Shown here: positions 43,772-52,397 of the stretch, piece after piece
Layout: every line of letters begins with the position of its first letter
How positions within the stretch are numbered: position 1 is the stretch's first letter
Assembly: GCA_027019165.1 (NCBI GenBank)
Contig: JALUXC010000017.1
Span: forward strand, 124,001 to 188,000
Origin: Pseudophaeobacter sp.
Lineage (GTDB): Bacteria > Pseudomonadota > Alphaproteobacteria > Rhodobacterales > Rhodobacteraceae
Direction: 5' to 3'
Length of the DNA stretch: 64,000 nt
Notes under the pieces: model-generated
Databases searched by the model: none
What the model saw: only the letters and a program-made list of their open reading frames with translations
What the model was told of the DNA's origin: nothing
Translations under genes and position numbers: made by a program

Positions 43772-45490
43772 TCAGTCGCGCGTGCCAGAAAACCGCGCCT
43801 GCCAGTCTTCGCGCTGCTCGTCGGTGATCTTGGCAAAGAGCACCTCCGGCACGGTGAACCCATGCCCGGCAGGTAGCGCAGAGAGCGCTGCGGCCACGTC
43901 GCTGGGCCATTCCGTGTCGGAGCTGTTCAGCGCCTCCATCAGCTTTGCGCTGGCCTCTGGGATGAAGGGCGCGCTGAGGACCGCATAAAAGCGGATCAGG
44001 TTCAGACCCAGGCGCACTTGTGCTGCGGCGCGCTCGGGGTCTTCCTTGAAGACTGACCAGGGCGCGGCCGATTGCAGATATTCGTTGCCCGCAACCCAGA
44101 TCGCGCGCAGCTCCTGCGCGGACTTGCGCACCTCCATTGCTTCCATGTGCTGCTCATAGGCACGCAGGCGGCTGGTCAGCTCTTGGATCAGCGCCGTTTC
44201 CTGTTCGCCGTATGCGCCGCCCGTGGGCACCTCTTCGCCGAACTTGGAGCGGCAGAACTTGGTGATGCGGCTGACGAAATTGCCCAGAACATCGGCCAGA
44301 TCCTTGTTCACCGACTGCTGGAAGTTCTCCCAGGTGAATTCGGAATCGCTGCTTTCGGGCGCATGGCTCAAGAGCCACCAGCGCCAGTAATCGGCGGGCA
44401 GGATCTCAAGCGCCTGATCCATAAAGACGCCGCGCCCCTGGCTGGTGGAGAATTGGCCGCCATCATAGTTGAGGTAGTTGAAGGACTTGAGGTGATCGAC
44501 CAGCTTCCACGGCTCGCCAGAGCCGAGGATGGTGGCCGGGAAGGACAGGGTGTGGAAGGGCACGTTGTCCTTGCCCATGAACTGGACGTATTTCACATCC
44601 TCCGCGCCCTTGTCGGTGCGCCACCAGCGCTCCCACTCGGCATCTGCTTTGCCGTTGGCATCGGCCCATTCCTTGGCGCAGGCGATGTATTCGATGGGGG
44701 CGTCGAACCAGACATAGAAGACCTTGCCTTCCATGCCGGGCCAGTCGTCCTCGCCCTTCTTGACCGGGATACCCCAAACAAGATCACGGGTGATGCCGCG
44801 ATCCTGCAGCCCGTCACCATCGTGCAGCCATTTCTTTGCGATCGAGGTGGTCAGCACGGGCCAATCGGCCTTGCTGTCGATCCAGGCGTCGAGCTGGTCC
44901 TTCATGGCGGATTGGCAGAGGTACAGGTGCTTGGTCTCGCGCACTTCCAGATCGGTCGAGCCGGAAATAGCCGAGCGCGGGTTGATCAGGTCGGTGGGAT
45001 CCAGCTGCTTGGTGCATTCCTCACACTGATCGCCGCGCGCCTTCTCGAACCCGCAGTTGGGGCAGGTGCCCTCGATATAGCGGTCCGGCAGAAAGCGACC
45101 ATCGGCGTTGGAATAGACCTGCTTTTCGACCACTTCGCGGATCAGACCGGCCTCGGCCAGCTTGCCCGCGAAATGCTGGGTCAGCGCGTGGTTCTGCGGG
45201 CTGGAAGAGCGCCCGAAGTGGTCAAAGCTGAGGCAAAAGCCCTTGGCGATTTCAGCCTGTACATCGTGCATTTCGGCGCAATACTCCGCAACCGGCTTGC
45301 CCGCCTTGGCGGCGGCCAGCTCGGCCGGGGTGCCGTGTTCATCTGTGGCGCAGAGGAACATCACCTCATTGCCGCGCCCGCGCTGATAACGCGCATAAAG
45401 GTCGGCCGGCAGCTGGCTGCCCACGAGGTTGCCCAGATGTTTGATCCCGTTGATGTAAGGGATCGCCGAGGTAATCAGAATGCGTTCCAT
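43772..45490 (-). CDS. metG: Methionyl-tRNA synthetase
   Basis: A 572-aa class I aminoacyl-tRNA synthetase charging tRNA-Met. The HIGH-type motif is HLGN near residue 18. A zinc knuckle is visible as '[17 protein letters not shown]', and the KMSKS-type loop is the variant '[15 protein letters not shown]' seen in alphaproteobacterial enzymes. There is no C-terminal dimerisation domain. The start is ATG 45490 ([12 protein letters not shown]), not the frame's upstream extension. It is monocistronic with its own terminator. Confidence 0.96.
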   Translation of the reverse strand: MERILITSAIPYINGIKHLGNLVGSQLPADLYARYQRGRGNEVMFLCATDEHGTPAELAAAKAGKPVAEYCAEMHDVQAEIAKGFCLSFDHFGRSSSPQNHALTQHFAGKLAEAGLIREVVEKQVYSNADGRFLPDRYIEGTCPNCGFEKARGDQCEECTKQLDPTDLINPRSAISGSTDLEVRETKHLYLCQSAMKDQLDAWIDSKADWPVLTTSIAKKWLHDGDGLQDRGITRDLVWGIPVKKGEDDWPGMEGKVFYVWFDAPIEYIACAKEWADANGKADAEWERWWRTDKGAEDVKYVQFMGKDNVPFHTLSFPATILGSGEPWKLVDHLKSFNYLNYDGGQFSTSQGRGVFMDQALEILPADYWRWWLLSHAPESSDSEFTWENFQQSVNKDLADVLGNFVSRITKFCRSKFGEEVPTGGAYGEQETALIQELTSRLRAYEQHMEAMEVRKSAQELRAIWVAGNEYLQSAAPWSVFKEDPERAAAQVRLGLNLIRFYAVLSAPFIPEASAKLMEALNSSDTEWPSDVAAALSALPAGHGFTVPEVLFAKITDEQREDWQARFSGTRD

Positions 45491-45687
45491 ACCATCCATC
45501 CACATGTCGCTTTGACTGACCGTCTAACGCATGGCGGGGGCGGCGGGAACCCCGCCCGTGGCTTTCCTTGGAAATCCGGTCTTTCCATCGCAGGGCCGAG
45601 TTTTCTCTTGTCTATCAAGGGGCTCCCGGCCATCGTGCCCGCGGGTTGTACGGGGGTGGGGGTTGAAACGGGCGAAAAGCCTTCCCA

Positions 45688-45700
45688 TATACATTGTATA
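45688..45700. promoter_or_regulatory. TATACA-T-TGTATA palindrome upstream of yqiJ
   Basis: A near-perfect 6-1-6 palindrome in the 255-base gap between divergent metG and yqiJ, 46 bases before the yqiJ ATG. The region is AT-rich compared with its surroundings and probably holds the yqiJ promoter; the palindrome may be an operator. Closer to metG, GGCGGG and CCCGCC repeats form a short GC hairpin (about 45535-45555). Confidence 0.35.
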
Positions 45701-45745
45701 CTATCGCATACTTATTCGAATCCGAGTTGAGAGGTCCGTATCTAG

Positions 45746-46504
45746 ATGCTGCAATTTCTGCTAGAGGGCGCCTTTGCCCCCTTTACCCTTGCGCTTGCGC
45801 TGCTGACCGGCCTGATGGTGCTGGAACTGGTGGCCTTGCTGCTTGGGGGCAGTCTGATCGGCGCTGATGGAGATGCGGATCTGGATGTCGGTGCAGGAGA
45901 GGTCGGTGATTTCGATCTTGACCTTGATGGTGCGGATCTGGGCGGGGTTGAGGGCATTGACGCCGCCGATCTGGAGCTGCCGGATGCGGATCTGGATCTG
46001 GAGCTTACCCCGGATACGCCAGTTGACGCAGGTGTTTCGGCACCGGCGGGCCTGGCTGGTTGGCTCGGGTTGGGCCGCATGCCGACGGTGATCTGGCTCG
46101 GCGCTATTCTGCTGGGCTTTGGCCTGTCGGGCATGGGCCTGCAGGTGGTGCTGTCCTCGACCTTTGGCCTGACGGCTCCGGCCTGGGTCGCGGCCATTCC
46201 CGCTGGGGCGTTTTCCTTCTGGTTCGCGCGGGTCTTTGGCGCGGGTTTTGCACGGCTCCTGCCTCAGACCGAAACCGAGGTCCTGTCAGAGCGCAACCTG
46301 GGGCGTCGCCGCGGCACCGTTACCCAAGGCACCGCCGCCAAGGGGCGCCCGGCCGAAGTGCGCGTCATCGATGGCTATGGCAATGCCCACTACCTGCGCG
46401 CTGAACCCTTGAAAGAGGGGGAGACCATTGCCCAGGGCACCGAGGTTCTGGTGATCCGGGATCGGCGCAAGGGGAGCTACGTGCTTGTTGCCGTCTCCGA
46501 ATAA
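45746..46504 (+). CDS. yqiJ: YqiJ-like inner membrane protein (OB-fold containing)
   Basis: A 252-aa membrane protein of the YqiJ/OB-fold (DUF1449) family, partner of YqiK flotillin. An N-terminal membrane span (about residues 10-35) is followed by an unusual acidic Asp/Leu/Gly-rich insert (about 40-95), two further spans (about 110-165), and a C-terminal OB-like domain ('GRRRGTVTQGTAAKGRPAEV'). It is longer than E. coli YqiJ (209 aa), the difference being the acidic insert. The flotillin gene starts 46 bases downstream, so they form an operon. Confidence 0.88.
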   Translation: MLQFLLEGAFAPFTLALALLTGLMVLELVALLLGGSLIGADGDADLDVGAGEVGDFDLDLDGADLGGVEGIDAADLELPDADLDLELTPDTPVDAGVSAPAGLAGWLGLGRMPTVIWLGAILLGFGLSGMGLQVVLSSTFGLTAPAWVAAIPAGAFSFWFARVFGAGFARLLPQTETEVLSERNLGRRRGTVTQGTAAKGRPAEVRVIDGYGNAHYLRAEPLKEGETIAQGTEVLVIRDRRKGSYVLVAVSE

Positions 46505-46550
46505 GCTTGACGATAGAATTCTAACTTTTGTCCCAAAGGGAGGTTTCTCA

Positions 46551-48278
46551 ATGAAGTTTGAGTTTCTGCTGATTGCTGTACCTGGTGTTCTGGTTTTTCT
46601 GGCCCTAGTGGGCCTCGTAGTTGGGCGTCTCTATCGGCGTTCGACCCGCGAGATCAGCCTTGTGAAGACAGGGGCTGGTGGCAAGAAGGTGATCATGGAT
46701 GGGGGCACTTTGGTGGTGCCGCTGCTGCATGAGGTCAGCCCGGTCAACATGAAGACCCTGCGCCTTGAGGTGAAGCGCGACGGTGAGGCGGCCCTGATCA
46801 CCCAGGACCGGATGCGCGTCGATGTGGGCGTTGAGTTCTACGTCTCGGTCAATGCTACCTTTGAGGGGATTGCCCGCGCGGCCCAGACCCTTGGCAGCCG
46901 CACCTTCGATGTGGAGCAGCTGCGCGAGATGATCGAAGGTAAACTTATCGATGGTCTGCGTGCTGTTGCAGCGCAGATGACCATGGACGGGCTGCATGAA
47001 AACCGCGCCGACTTTGTGCAGGAGGTGCAGAATGCGGTTTCCGAAGACCTGCTCAAGAACGGCCTGTCGCTGGAATCCGTCTCTCTGACGGCGCTCGACC
47101 AGACCCCGTTCGAGGCGCTGGACGAGAACAACGCCTTTAACGCGGTGGGTATGCGCCGGCTGGCCGAGGTGATTGCGGTCTCGAAAAAGGAACGCGCCCA
47201 GATCGATGCGGAGGCGGATGTCGCTGTGCGCCGCGCCGCGATGGAGGCCGAGCGTCAGAAGCTGCTGATCGAACAGGACGAGGAACAGGCCCGGATCGAG
47301 CAGAAGCAAAAGGTCGAAACCATGCGCGTGGCACAAGAGGCGGAAATCGCAGCTCGCACCGAGGACAGCGTGCGCGAAACCGAACGGGCACGGATTGCGC
47401 GGGAAGAGGCCATCCGCGCCGCCGACATCGAGCGTGAGCGCAAGATCCGCGAGGCCGAAATCTCGAAAGAGCGCGAGCTGGAAGTGGCTGAACAGGAGCG
47501 CCAGATCATCATCGCGCAGAAATCCGAAGAGGAAAGCCGCGCCCGTGCCTCGGCTGACCTTGCCCGCGCCGAAGCCACCAAGGCGACCGAAGCGGTGGCC
47601 ACCGCCCGTCAGGTCGCCGAGGCCGAGCGTCAGAAGCAGATTGTGCTGATCGAAGCCACGCGCGAGGCAGAGCGTCAGGCGACCGGCATTCGCCTTGCTG
47701 CCCAGGCGGAAAAGGAAGCCGCCGCCGACCGCGCCGAGGCCCGCCGCGAAGAGGCGCAGGCCGAAGCCGATGCGCTCAACATCCGTGCCGAGGCCAAGAA
47801 GAACGACATGCTGGCCGAGGCTGAAGGTAAGCGCGCCATCGTAGAGGCGGATAATGTCCTCTCGGAGGCGCAGATCCGCTTCAAGGTGGATCTGGCTCGG
47901 ATCGAGGCGATGCCGTCCATCGTGGCCGAAATGGTCAAACCTGCGGAGAAGATCGACTCGATCAAGATCCACCAGGTGGGCGGCATGGGCGCTGGCGCGG
48001 GTGGTACTGGCTCGGTGGCGGCCTCTGCGGGCGGCGGCGATAAACCCGTCGTGAACCAGGCGCTGGATTCCATCATGGGTATGGCGGTGCAGATGCCTGC
48101 TCTCAAGAAACTGGGCGAAGAGCTTGGCCTGTCGATGGAGGACGGCGTGGCCGGGATCACCAGCGGTGCCTTGGGCGTTTCTCCCGAACCTGCCGGTGGT
48201 GCGACACAAGGCGAAGCCGCAGTCTCGGAAGCGGCGGACACTGTCGGGGCAGACCAGGTCGAGACAGGCAAGGCGTAA
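46551..48278 (+). CDS. yqiK: Flotillin family protein (YqiK-like)
   Basis: A 575-aa SPFH/flotillin protein organising membrane microdomains. One N-terminal membrane span (about residues 5-25), an SPFH domain (about 30-230), then a long Ala/Glu/Arg-rich coiled coil (about 240-465) and a Gly-rich C-terminal tail. ATG 46551 follows GGGAGGTTTCTCA. It pairs with yqiJ and ends with a clear terminator. Length is similar to E. coli YqiK. Confidence 0.92.
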   Translation: MKFEFLLIAVPGVLVFLALVGLVVGRLYRRSTREISLVKTGAGGKKVIMDGGTLVVPLLHEVSPVNMKTLRLEVKRDGEAALITQDRMRVDVGVEFYVSVNATFEGIARAAQTLGSRTFDVEQLREMIEGKLIDGLRAVAAQMTMDGLHENRADFVQEVQNAVSEDLLKNGLSLESVSLTALDQTPFEALDENNAFNAVGMRRLAEVIAVSKKERAQIDAEADVAVRRAAMEAERQKLLIEQDEEQARIEQKQKVETMRVAQEAEIAARTEDSVRETERARIAREEAIRAADIERERKIREAEISKERELEVAEQERQIIIAQKSEEESRARASADLARAEATKATEAVATARQVAEAERQKQIVLIEATREAERQATGIRLAAQAEKEAAADRAEARREEAQAEADALNIRAEAKKNDMLAEAEGKRAIVEADNVLSEAQIRFKVDLARIEAMPSIVAEMVKPAEKIDSIKIHQVGGMGAGAGGTGSVAASAGGGDKPVVNQALDSIMGMAVQMPALKKLGEELGLSMEDGVAGITSGALGVSPEPAGGATQGEAAVSEAADTVGADQVETGKA

Positions 48279-48296
48279 GCCAATTCCAGAATGAGC

Positions 48297-48325
48297 AAAG
48301 GGCCGGTTGTCTCCGGCCCTTTTTT
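48297..48325. terminator. Bidirectional terminator between yqiK and the MFS gene
   Basis: AAAGGGCCGG (48297-48306) and CCGGCCCTTT (48313-48322) form a perfect 10-bp stem with loop TTGTCT, followed by TTT on the plus strand and TTTGC on the minus strand. It serves yqiK and possibly the convergent MFS gene. Confidence 0.9.
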
Positions 48326-48337
48326 CGTCTTTTTCCG

Positions 48338-49561
48338 TTACCGGTTTTCCCGCTCCCCCTTGGTGAGGCGGCCAATGGTAAAGGAGGTGCGCGGTGCATA
48401 GACGTAATTGGTGCGCTCGTCCGGTGTTGGGCGCGAGCGCATGCGGGAGAGGCCAAAGACGATCAATGCCAGATGGCCAAGCGCGATAAAGGCGAACAGG
48501 GCTTTGGGGCCGAAACTTCCGATCAGAACCGATGAGATATAGGGGGCCGCAATCGCGCCAAGCGCATAGAAGAACATCAGGGCAGCGGCCAGTTCGACCC
48601 TCTCATCGGAGGTGGCAAAATCGTTGGCATGGGCGGATGAGACGGAAAAGACCGGGAAGGCCGCCAGCCCAAAGAGCCCGGCCATCAGCATCGTGGCTTC
48701 GGTGCTGTAGCCCGAGATCATCACGGTCAGGCCACAGGACAGGATGGCGGCTGCCGAAAGCCAGATCAGAACCCAGCGGCGATCGAATTTATCCGCAAGC
48801 CAGCCCACCGGATATTGCGCCAGTGCTCCGCCAAGTACGAATGCGGCCAGGAAAAACGCGACCTGGTTCAGCTCAAGGCCCACTTCGGTGCCATAGATCG
48901 GCCCGACCATGCGAAAAGAGGCCGCTCCGATGGCGGCCACGATCACACCCACAACTGCCAGCGGTGAGCAGCGCCAGGCAAGGCCGGGGCGCAGGCGCGG
49001 AGCGGCTGGCATGGAGGGCTGGCTGGCGCGGGTCAGGGTCAGCGGCAGAAGGGCGGCGCAGCACAGAAGGGCCAAAAGATTGTAGGAGACATAAGAGGCA
49101 GGGGGCAGAACCGCGATCATCAACTGCGCTGCAAGCGAGGCGATGAGGTCCGCCAGTCGGTAAGTGCCCATGGCCCGCCCACGGTTCTCATTTGTGACCT
49201 TGGCGTTCATCCAGGCCTCGATTACCGTATAGCAGCCCGCGACCGAGAGCCCCGATGCGATGCGCATGGCTGCCCAGGCCAGGGGCGCTTCGGTCAATGT
49301 GTGGCCAATCAACCCCATGGCGCCAAGGGCCGTGCAGACGGCAAAGGCACGCGAATGCCCAACGGCGCCCATCAGCCGGGGTGCCCACCAGCAGCCGATG
49401 AAGAAGCCAAAGAAATGAGCCGATCCCAGAAGGCCGATTTCCTCCTTGCTGAACCCCAGTGTGAGGCCCGAGATGGCATCAAGCGGCCCGACGCCCCCCG
49501 CAGAGAGTTGCAGCAGAATGACCGACAGGAAGAGGGCGGCAAAGGATAAGATCAGGCGCAT
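48338..49561 (-). CDS. MFS transporter
   Basis: A 407-aa major facilitator superfamily permease with twelve predicted spans. It is most like the YcaD-type branch, with 'LGSAHFFGFFIGCWWAPRLMG' in the first pair split here as LGSAHFFGFFIG plus CWWAPRLMG, and the loop 'GWLADKFDRRWVL'. No substrate is indicated. ATG 49561 begins the protein with a direct hydrophobic span. Two 9-bp direct repeats spaced 30 bases apart lie just upstream. Confidence 0.9.
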   Translation of the reverse strand: MRLILSFAALFLSVILLQLSAGGVGPLDAISGLTLGFSKEEIGLLGSAHFFGFFIGCWWAPRLMGAVGHSRAFAVCTALGAMGLIGHTLTEAPLAWAAMRIASGLSVAGCYTVIEAWMNAKVTNENRGRAMGTYRLADLIASLAAQLMIAVLPPASYVSYNLLALLCCAALLPLTLTRASQPSMPAAPRLRPGLAWRCSPLAVVGVIVAAIGAASFRMVGPIYGTEVGLELNQVAFFLAAFVLGGALAQYPVGWLADKFDRRWVLIWLSAAAILSCGLTVMISGYSTEATMLMAGLFGLAAFPVFSVSSAHANDFATSDERVELAAALMFFYALGAIAAPYISSVLIGSFGPKALFAFIALGHLALIVFGLSRMRSRPTPDERTNYVYAPRTSFTIGRLTKGERENR

Positions 49562-49580
49562 GACAGGGCGGACTGTGACT

Positions 49581-49619
49581 GCATTTGTGCACGATGCCTA
49601 GTGATTTACGGCATTTGTG
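49581..49619. repeat. Two 9-bp direct repeats upstream of the MFS gene
   Basis: GCATTTGTG occurs at 49581-49589 and 49611-49619, exactly 30 bases apart (about three helical turns), starting 20 bases upstream of the MFS start. This could be a regulator site on one face of the helix. Confidence 0.4.
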
Positions 49620-49658
49620 GTCGCATTCGAACGATGGGACGGATTTCTTTTTCGTCTG

Positions 49659-49800
49659 GTGGCCCTCCCGCGCAGCGGCGGCCACCTTTCGGTGACCTTC
49701 GCCCCTTGGGCCCAGCGCCGGGCATAGCCCGGCGCTGGGCCCAAGTCGGTCAGGGGTGCAGAGGCGCAGCCGATGGATCCCGCAGACGCGGGAGGGCCAC
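49659..49800 (+). repeat. Structured repeat element, copy 1
   Basis: The closing stem GTGGCCCTCCCGCG (49659-49672) pairs perfectly with 49787-49800. Inside is a perfect 18-bp hairpin (49706-49723 with 49727-49744, loop ATA) and a smaller CACC-TTTC-GGTG hairpin on its 5' side. Conserved blocks shared with copy 2 are CTCCCGCGCAGC (49665), CCCCTTGGGCCC (49702), AGCCGATG (49768) and CGCGGGAG (49787). The 3' half also encodes the last 16 codons of the imuA-like gene on the other strand. No protein, U-run or known family is recognised. The strand is defined only by reference to copy 2. Confidence 0.85.
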
Positions 49801-50490
49801 TGCCCTGTTTGAAGCTGCAGCATGTGCCATGAGCTGGGAGTCGCCATCCGCAGTTGCCTCGACCAGCGGAGCGCGCGGTGCGGGCTGCGTGACCTTCCAT
49901 TGGCGCGGGGGCTGGGCGCGGGCCCGCAGGCGCTCCAACTGCCAGCAGCGATGGCGCTCCTGATGAGCGGGCTGCATGGACCAGCGGCTTTCGATGCCCT
50001 GGCCGCCACCGTCACCGGGTGTCAGCAAAAGGCCCAGAGGTGGGAGGCCGTCCGGGGCGGCTGTTGCGCCGGCTGCTGCGGCCAGATGCAGGCGGCGCAC
50101 CGGTGTGATGGCTGGGGGGCTGGACAGCTCTGCCACCACAAGCGGGGCGCCGCCGCAGCGCAGGGCTTCTTCCATGACCCAGAGGATATCATCCTGCCGG
50201 GAGGGGGTGATCCACAGGAACCGGGCCGGATCCGCAAAATCAGAGATCCCGTCCGGGTTCAGATGAGTGTTCTCTTGCGGTGCTGAAACCCACACCACTG
50301 GACCGTGCATTGCCCCCGCCAGCCACAGGGCAAAACTGCACCGTGCGCGCCCGCAGGCTTCATGGGCACGCCCCCTGAGCAGGGCGGCGTCTTTCAGCAG
50401 GGCAAGACGGCCTGCCCGGTGGGTTTGGCGCGGCAATGACAAAGCCTGACTGGCGGCCAGAAGGCGAGAGGCACTGGGGTGAATCGACAT
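49750..50490 (-). CDS. ImuA-like RecA-fold protein (SOS-linked)
   Basis: A 246-aa protein resembling ImuA, the RecA-fold partner of ImuB in error-prone repair. Matching segments are 'LRGRAHEACGRARCSFALWLAG', split as LRGRAHEACGRAR plus CSFALWLAG, 'FLWITPSRQDDILWVMEEALR', split as FLWITPSRQDD plus ILWVMEEALR, and 'PVRRLHLAAAAG'. The Walker A motif is degenerate, as in other ImuA proteins. A perfect LexA box lies 17 bases upstream. imuB and dnaE2, which normally follow, are absent; instead the gene runs into repeat copy 1, which supplies its last 16 residues and stop. The tail may therefore be altered. Confidence 0.7.
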   Translation of the reverse strand: MSIHPSASRLLAASQALSLPRQTHRAGRLALLKDAALLRGRAHEACGRARCSFALWLAGAMHGPVVWVSAPQENTHLNPDGISDFADPARFLWITPSRQDDILWVMEEALRCGGAPLVVAELSSPPAITPVRRLHLAAAAGATAAPDGLPPLGLLLTPGDGGGQGIESRWSMQPAHQERHRCWQLERLRARAQPPRQWKVTQPAPRAPLVEATADGDSQLMAHAAASNRAVALPRLRDPSAAPLHP

Positions 50491-50506
50491 GATGAAATGC
50501 TACCAT

Positions 50507-50521
50507 GTTCACTTTTTGTTC
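50507..50521 (-). promoter_or_regulatory. LexA (SOS) box upstream of the imuA-like gene
   Basis: GTTC (50507-50510) and GTTC (50518-50521) are separated by exactly 7 bases, the alphaproteobacterial LexA operator GTTC-N7-GTTC. It ends 17 bases before the imuA-like ATG at 50490. Directional context fits that gene and not the rhodanese, which starts over 400 bases away. Confidence 0.82.
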
Positions 50522-50596
50522 TCAATGCGCATATTGGTGTGGAACGGGAGAGGGGGGCTATCCCCGGCCTGTCCATAATGGGGTTACTCCGGCAGA

Positions 50597-50998
50597 TCAG
50601 CCTTCGCGCGGAACGACGGGGCCGCCGTCTTCGACCCATTTGGTAAAGCCGCCTTCAAGATGCAGCACAGGAGATAGCCCCATCTCCTGCGCGATGCGGG
50701 CGCTCAGCGCCGATCGCCAGGCGCTGGCGCAATAGAAGACATAGGTCTTGTCCTGGTTGAAAATCGGCTTGTGATAGGGGCTTTCGGGATCAATCCAGAA
50801 TTCGAGCATGCCGCGCGGACAGGAAAAAGCACCCGGAATCATGCCAGAGCGTTGCAGTTCCCGGATGTCGCGCAGATCGACAAAGATATAGCCCTCGTCC
50901 TGCGCTTTCTCCTTGGCCTCTTCGATGGACATGGTGTCGACCATGGCATTGGCTTCGGCGAGCAAGGCTTTGACGCCTTTGGTGATGGTCTGCGGCAT
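50597..50998 (-). CDS. Rhodanese-like domain protein
   Basis: A 133-aa single-domain rhodanese (sulfurtransferase fold). The active-site Cys lies in 'VFYCASAWRSALSA' near residue 90, and the opening 'FVDLRDIRELQRSGMIPGA' is typical. The N-terminal 20 residues form a short helix before the domain. It has no signal peptide. It is divergent from the aldo/keto reductase across a 154-base gap containing a 7-bp inverted repeat (51116-51140). Confidence 0.92.
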   Translation of the reverse strand: MPQTITKGVKALLAEANAMVDTMSIEEAKEKAQDEGYIFVDLRDIRELQRSGMIPGAFSCPRGMLEFWIDPESPYHKPIFNQDKTYVFYCASAWRSALSARIAQEMGLSPVLHLEGGFTKWVEDGGPVVPREG

Positions 50999-51152
50999 TA
51001 GGCTCTCCCTTGTCAGTCCTGACGCAGGCTCTGCGATTTTTCAGGGGGCGGCAAGGGTCGGAGACGGGAAAAGCGACCTTGGCAAGCGGGGTTGCACTTC
51101 GGCAGATCGGACCTACTGTCTGGCGCAACACGACAGACAGGGACCACGCGAG

Positions 51153-52196
51153 ATGAAAATGAACCCCTTGGGCCGCACCGGAATGATGGTGTCCGAACTG
51201 TGCCTTGGCACGATGACCTTTGGCACCCAGACCACCGAGGCAGAGGCCCATGCCCAGATCGACATGGCGCTGGCGGCGGGCGTGAACTTTGTCGACACCG
51301 CCGAGATGTATCCGGTGAATCCGGTCAGCAAGGAAACGGTGGGCGACAGCGAAGCGATCATCGGCAACTGGAACGCCAAGACTGGGCGGCGCGGTGACTA
51401 CATCCTCGCGACCAAACACTCCGGCGAGGGGCTGGCGGCGGTGCGCGACGGAGAGCCGATCTCTTCCAAGACCATCGCACCCACGATTGAAGGCTCGCTG
51501 AAGCGTCTGAAGACCGACTACATCGACCTTTATCAGTTCCACTGGCCCAACCGGGGCAGCTACATGTTCCGCAAGAACTGGACTTATGACCCCTCGGGGC
51601 AGAACCGGGAAGAGACCCTCGCCAATATGGAGGACTGTCTTGAGGCGCTGCAGGTGCAGGTCGACAAAGGCAATATCCGCGCCTTTGGTCTTTCGAACGA
51701 AAGCGCCTGGGGCACCGCGCAATGGTTGCGCCTCTCAGAGGAAAAGGGCTATCCGCGCGTAGCTTCGATTCAGAACGAATATTCGCTCCTGTGCCGCCTG
51801 TATGACACGGATCTGGCAGAGCTGAGTGTGAACGAGGATGTGGGGCTGATGGCCTTTTCACCGCTGGGCACGGGGCTTTTGACTGGTAAATACCAGAACG
51901 GTGCAGTGCCAGAGGGATCACGCAAGACGCTGAACCCGGATCTTGGTGGCCGCCATTCCCCGCGTGTCTACGGGGCGGTCGACGCCTATCTTGAGATCGC
52001 GCGCAAGCATGGGCTGGATCCTGTGCATATGGCGCTGGCCTGGTGCCGCACGCGCCCCTTCATGGCCTCGGCCATCTTTGGTGCGACAACTGTGCCGCAG
52101 CTCGAACATGCGCTGAAATCGGTTGAGGTTACGCTCAGCGATGAGGTGTTGGCTGAGATCGACGCGGTCCATCGCGCGCATCCGATGCCGTATTGA
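51153..52196 (+). CDS. Aldo/keto reductase (Tas-like)
   Basis: A 347-aa NADPH-dependent aldo/keto reductase of the Tas-like branch. The catalytic tetrad is visible: Asp in 'VNFVDTAEMY', Tyr in the same segment, Lys in 'ILATKHSGEG' and His in 'LYQFHWPNRG'. The length equals E. coli Tas (346 aa). ATG 51153 follows CACGCGAG, a weak ribosome site. It lies between the rhodanese gene and repeat copy 2; substrate unknown. Confidence 0.92.
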   Translation: MKMNPLGRTGMMVSELCLGTMTFGTQTTEAEAHAQIDMALAAGVNFVDTAEMYPVNPVSKETVGDSEAIIGNWNAKTGRRGDYILATKHSGEGLAAVRDGEPISSKTIAPTIEGSLKRLKTDYIDLYQFHWPNRGSYMFRKNWTYDPSGQNREETLANMEDCLEALQVQVDKGNIRAFGLSNESAWGTAQWLRLSEEKGYPRVASIQNEYSLLCRLYDTDLAELSVNEDVGLMAFSPLGTGLLTGKYQNGAVPEGSRKTLNPDLGGRHSPRVYGAVDAYLEIARKHGLDPVHMALAWCRTRPFMASAIFGATTVPQLEHALKSVEVTLSDEVLAEIDAVHRAHPMPY

Positions 52197-52211
52197 TCTG
52201 TCAATGGCGAG

Positions 52212-52354
52212 GAGGCACTCCCGCGCCCGCAGGTGCATCGGCTGATGCCGATACCCCTTGGCGGCCTTGGGCCCGGCTCGGCGCTTTTGCGCCGAGCCGG
52301 GCCCAAGGGGCCGAGACACATGATTCATGTGCCGAGGCTGCGCGGGAGCGTCAC
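52212..52354 (-). repeat. Structured repeat element, copy 2 (inverted relative to copy 1)
   Basis: A perfect 20-bp hairpin (52265-52284 with 52289-52308, loop TTTT) lies inside a closing stem (CTCCCGCGC at 52218-52226 with 52340-52348). Two side hairpins are present: ATCGGC-TGAT-GCCGAT (52237-52252) and CACATGA-T-TCATGTG (52317-52331). Read on the minus strand, the blocks CTCCCGCGCAGC, CCCCTTGGGCCC, AGCCGATG and CGCGGGAG follow in the same order as in copy 1. Their spacings are 38, 67 and 18 bases against 37, 66 and 19. It fills the gap between the convergent aldo/keto reductase and cdhR-like genes. Confidence 0.88.
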
Positions 52355-52397
52355 CGATTTCATGTGGAAGGTTTCGATGGCTGGAAATCTCGCGCGC

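Noticed and set aside
46605-48209. 534-codon open frame opposite yqiK
   Set aside because: Complement of the Ala/Glu/Arg coiled-coil region; low-complexity, no ribosome site, no family.
49706-49744. Central hairpin of repeat copy 1 as a rho-independent terminator
   Set aside because: No U-run on either strand, and the hairpin is part of a larger conserved structure with a second copy.
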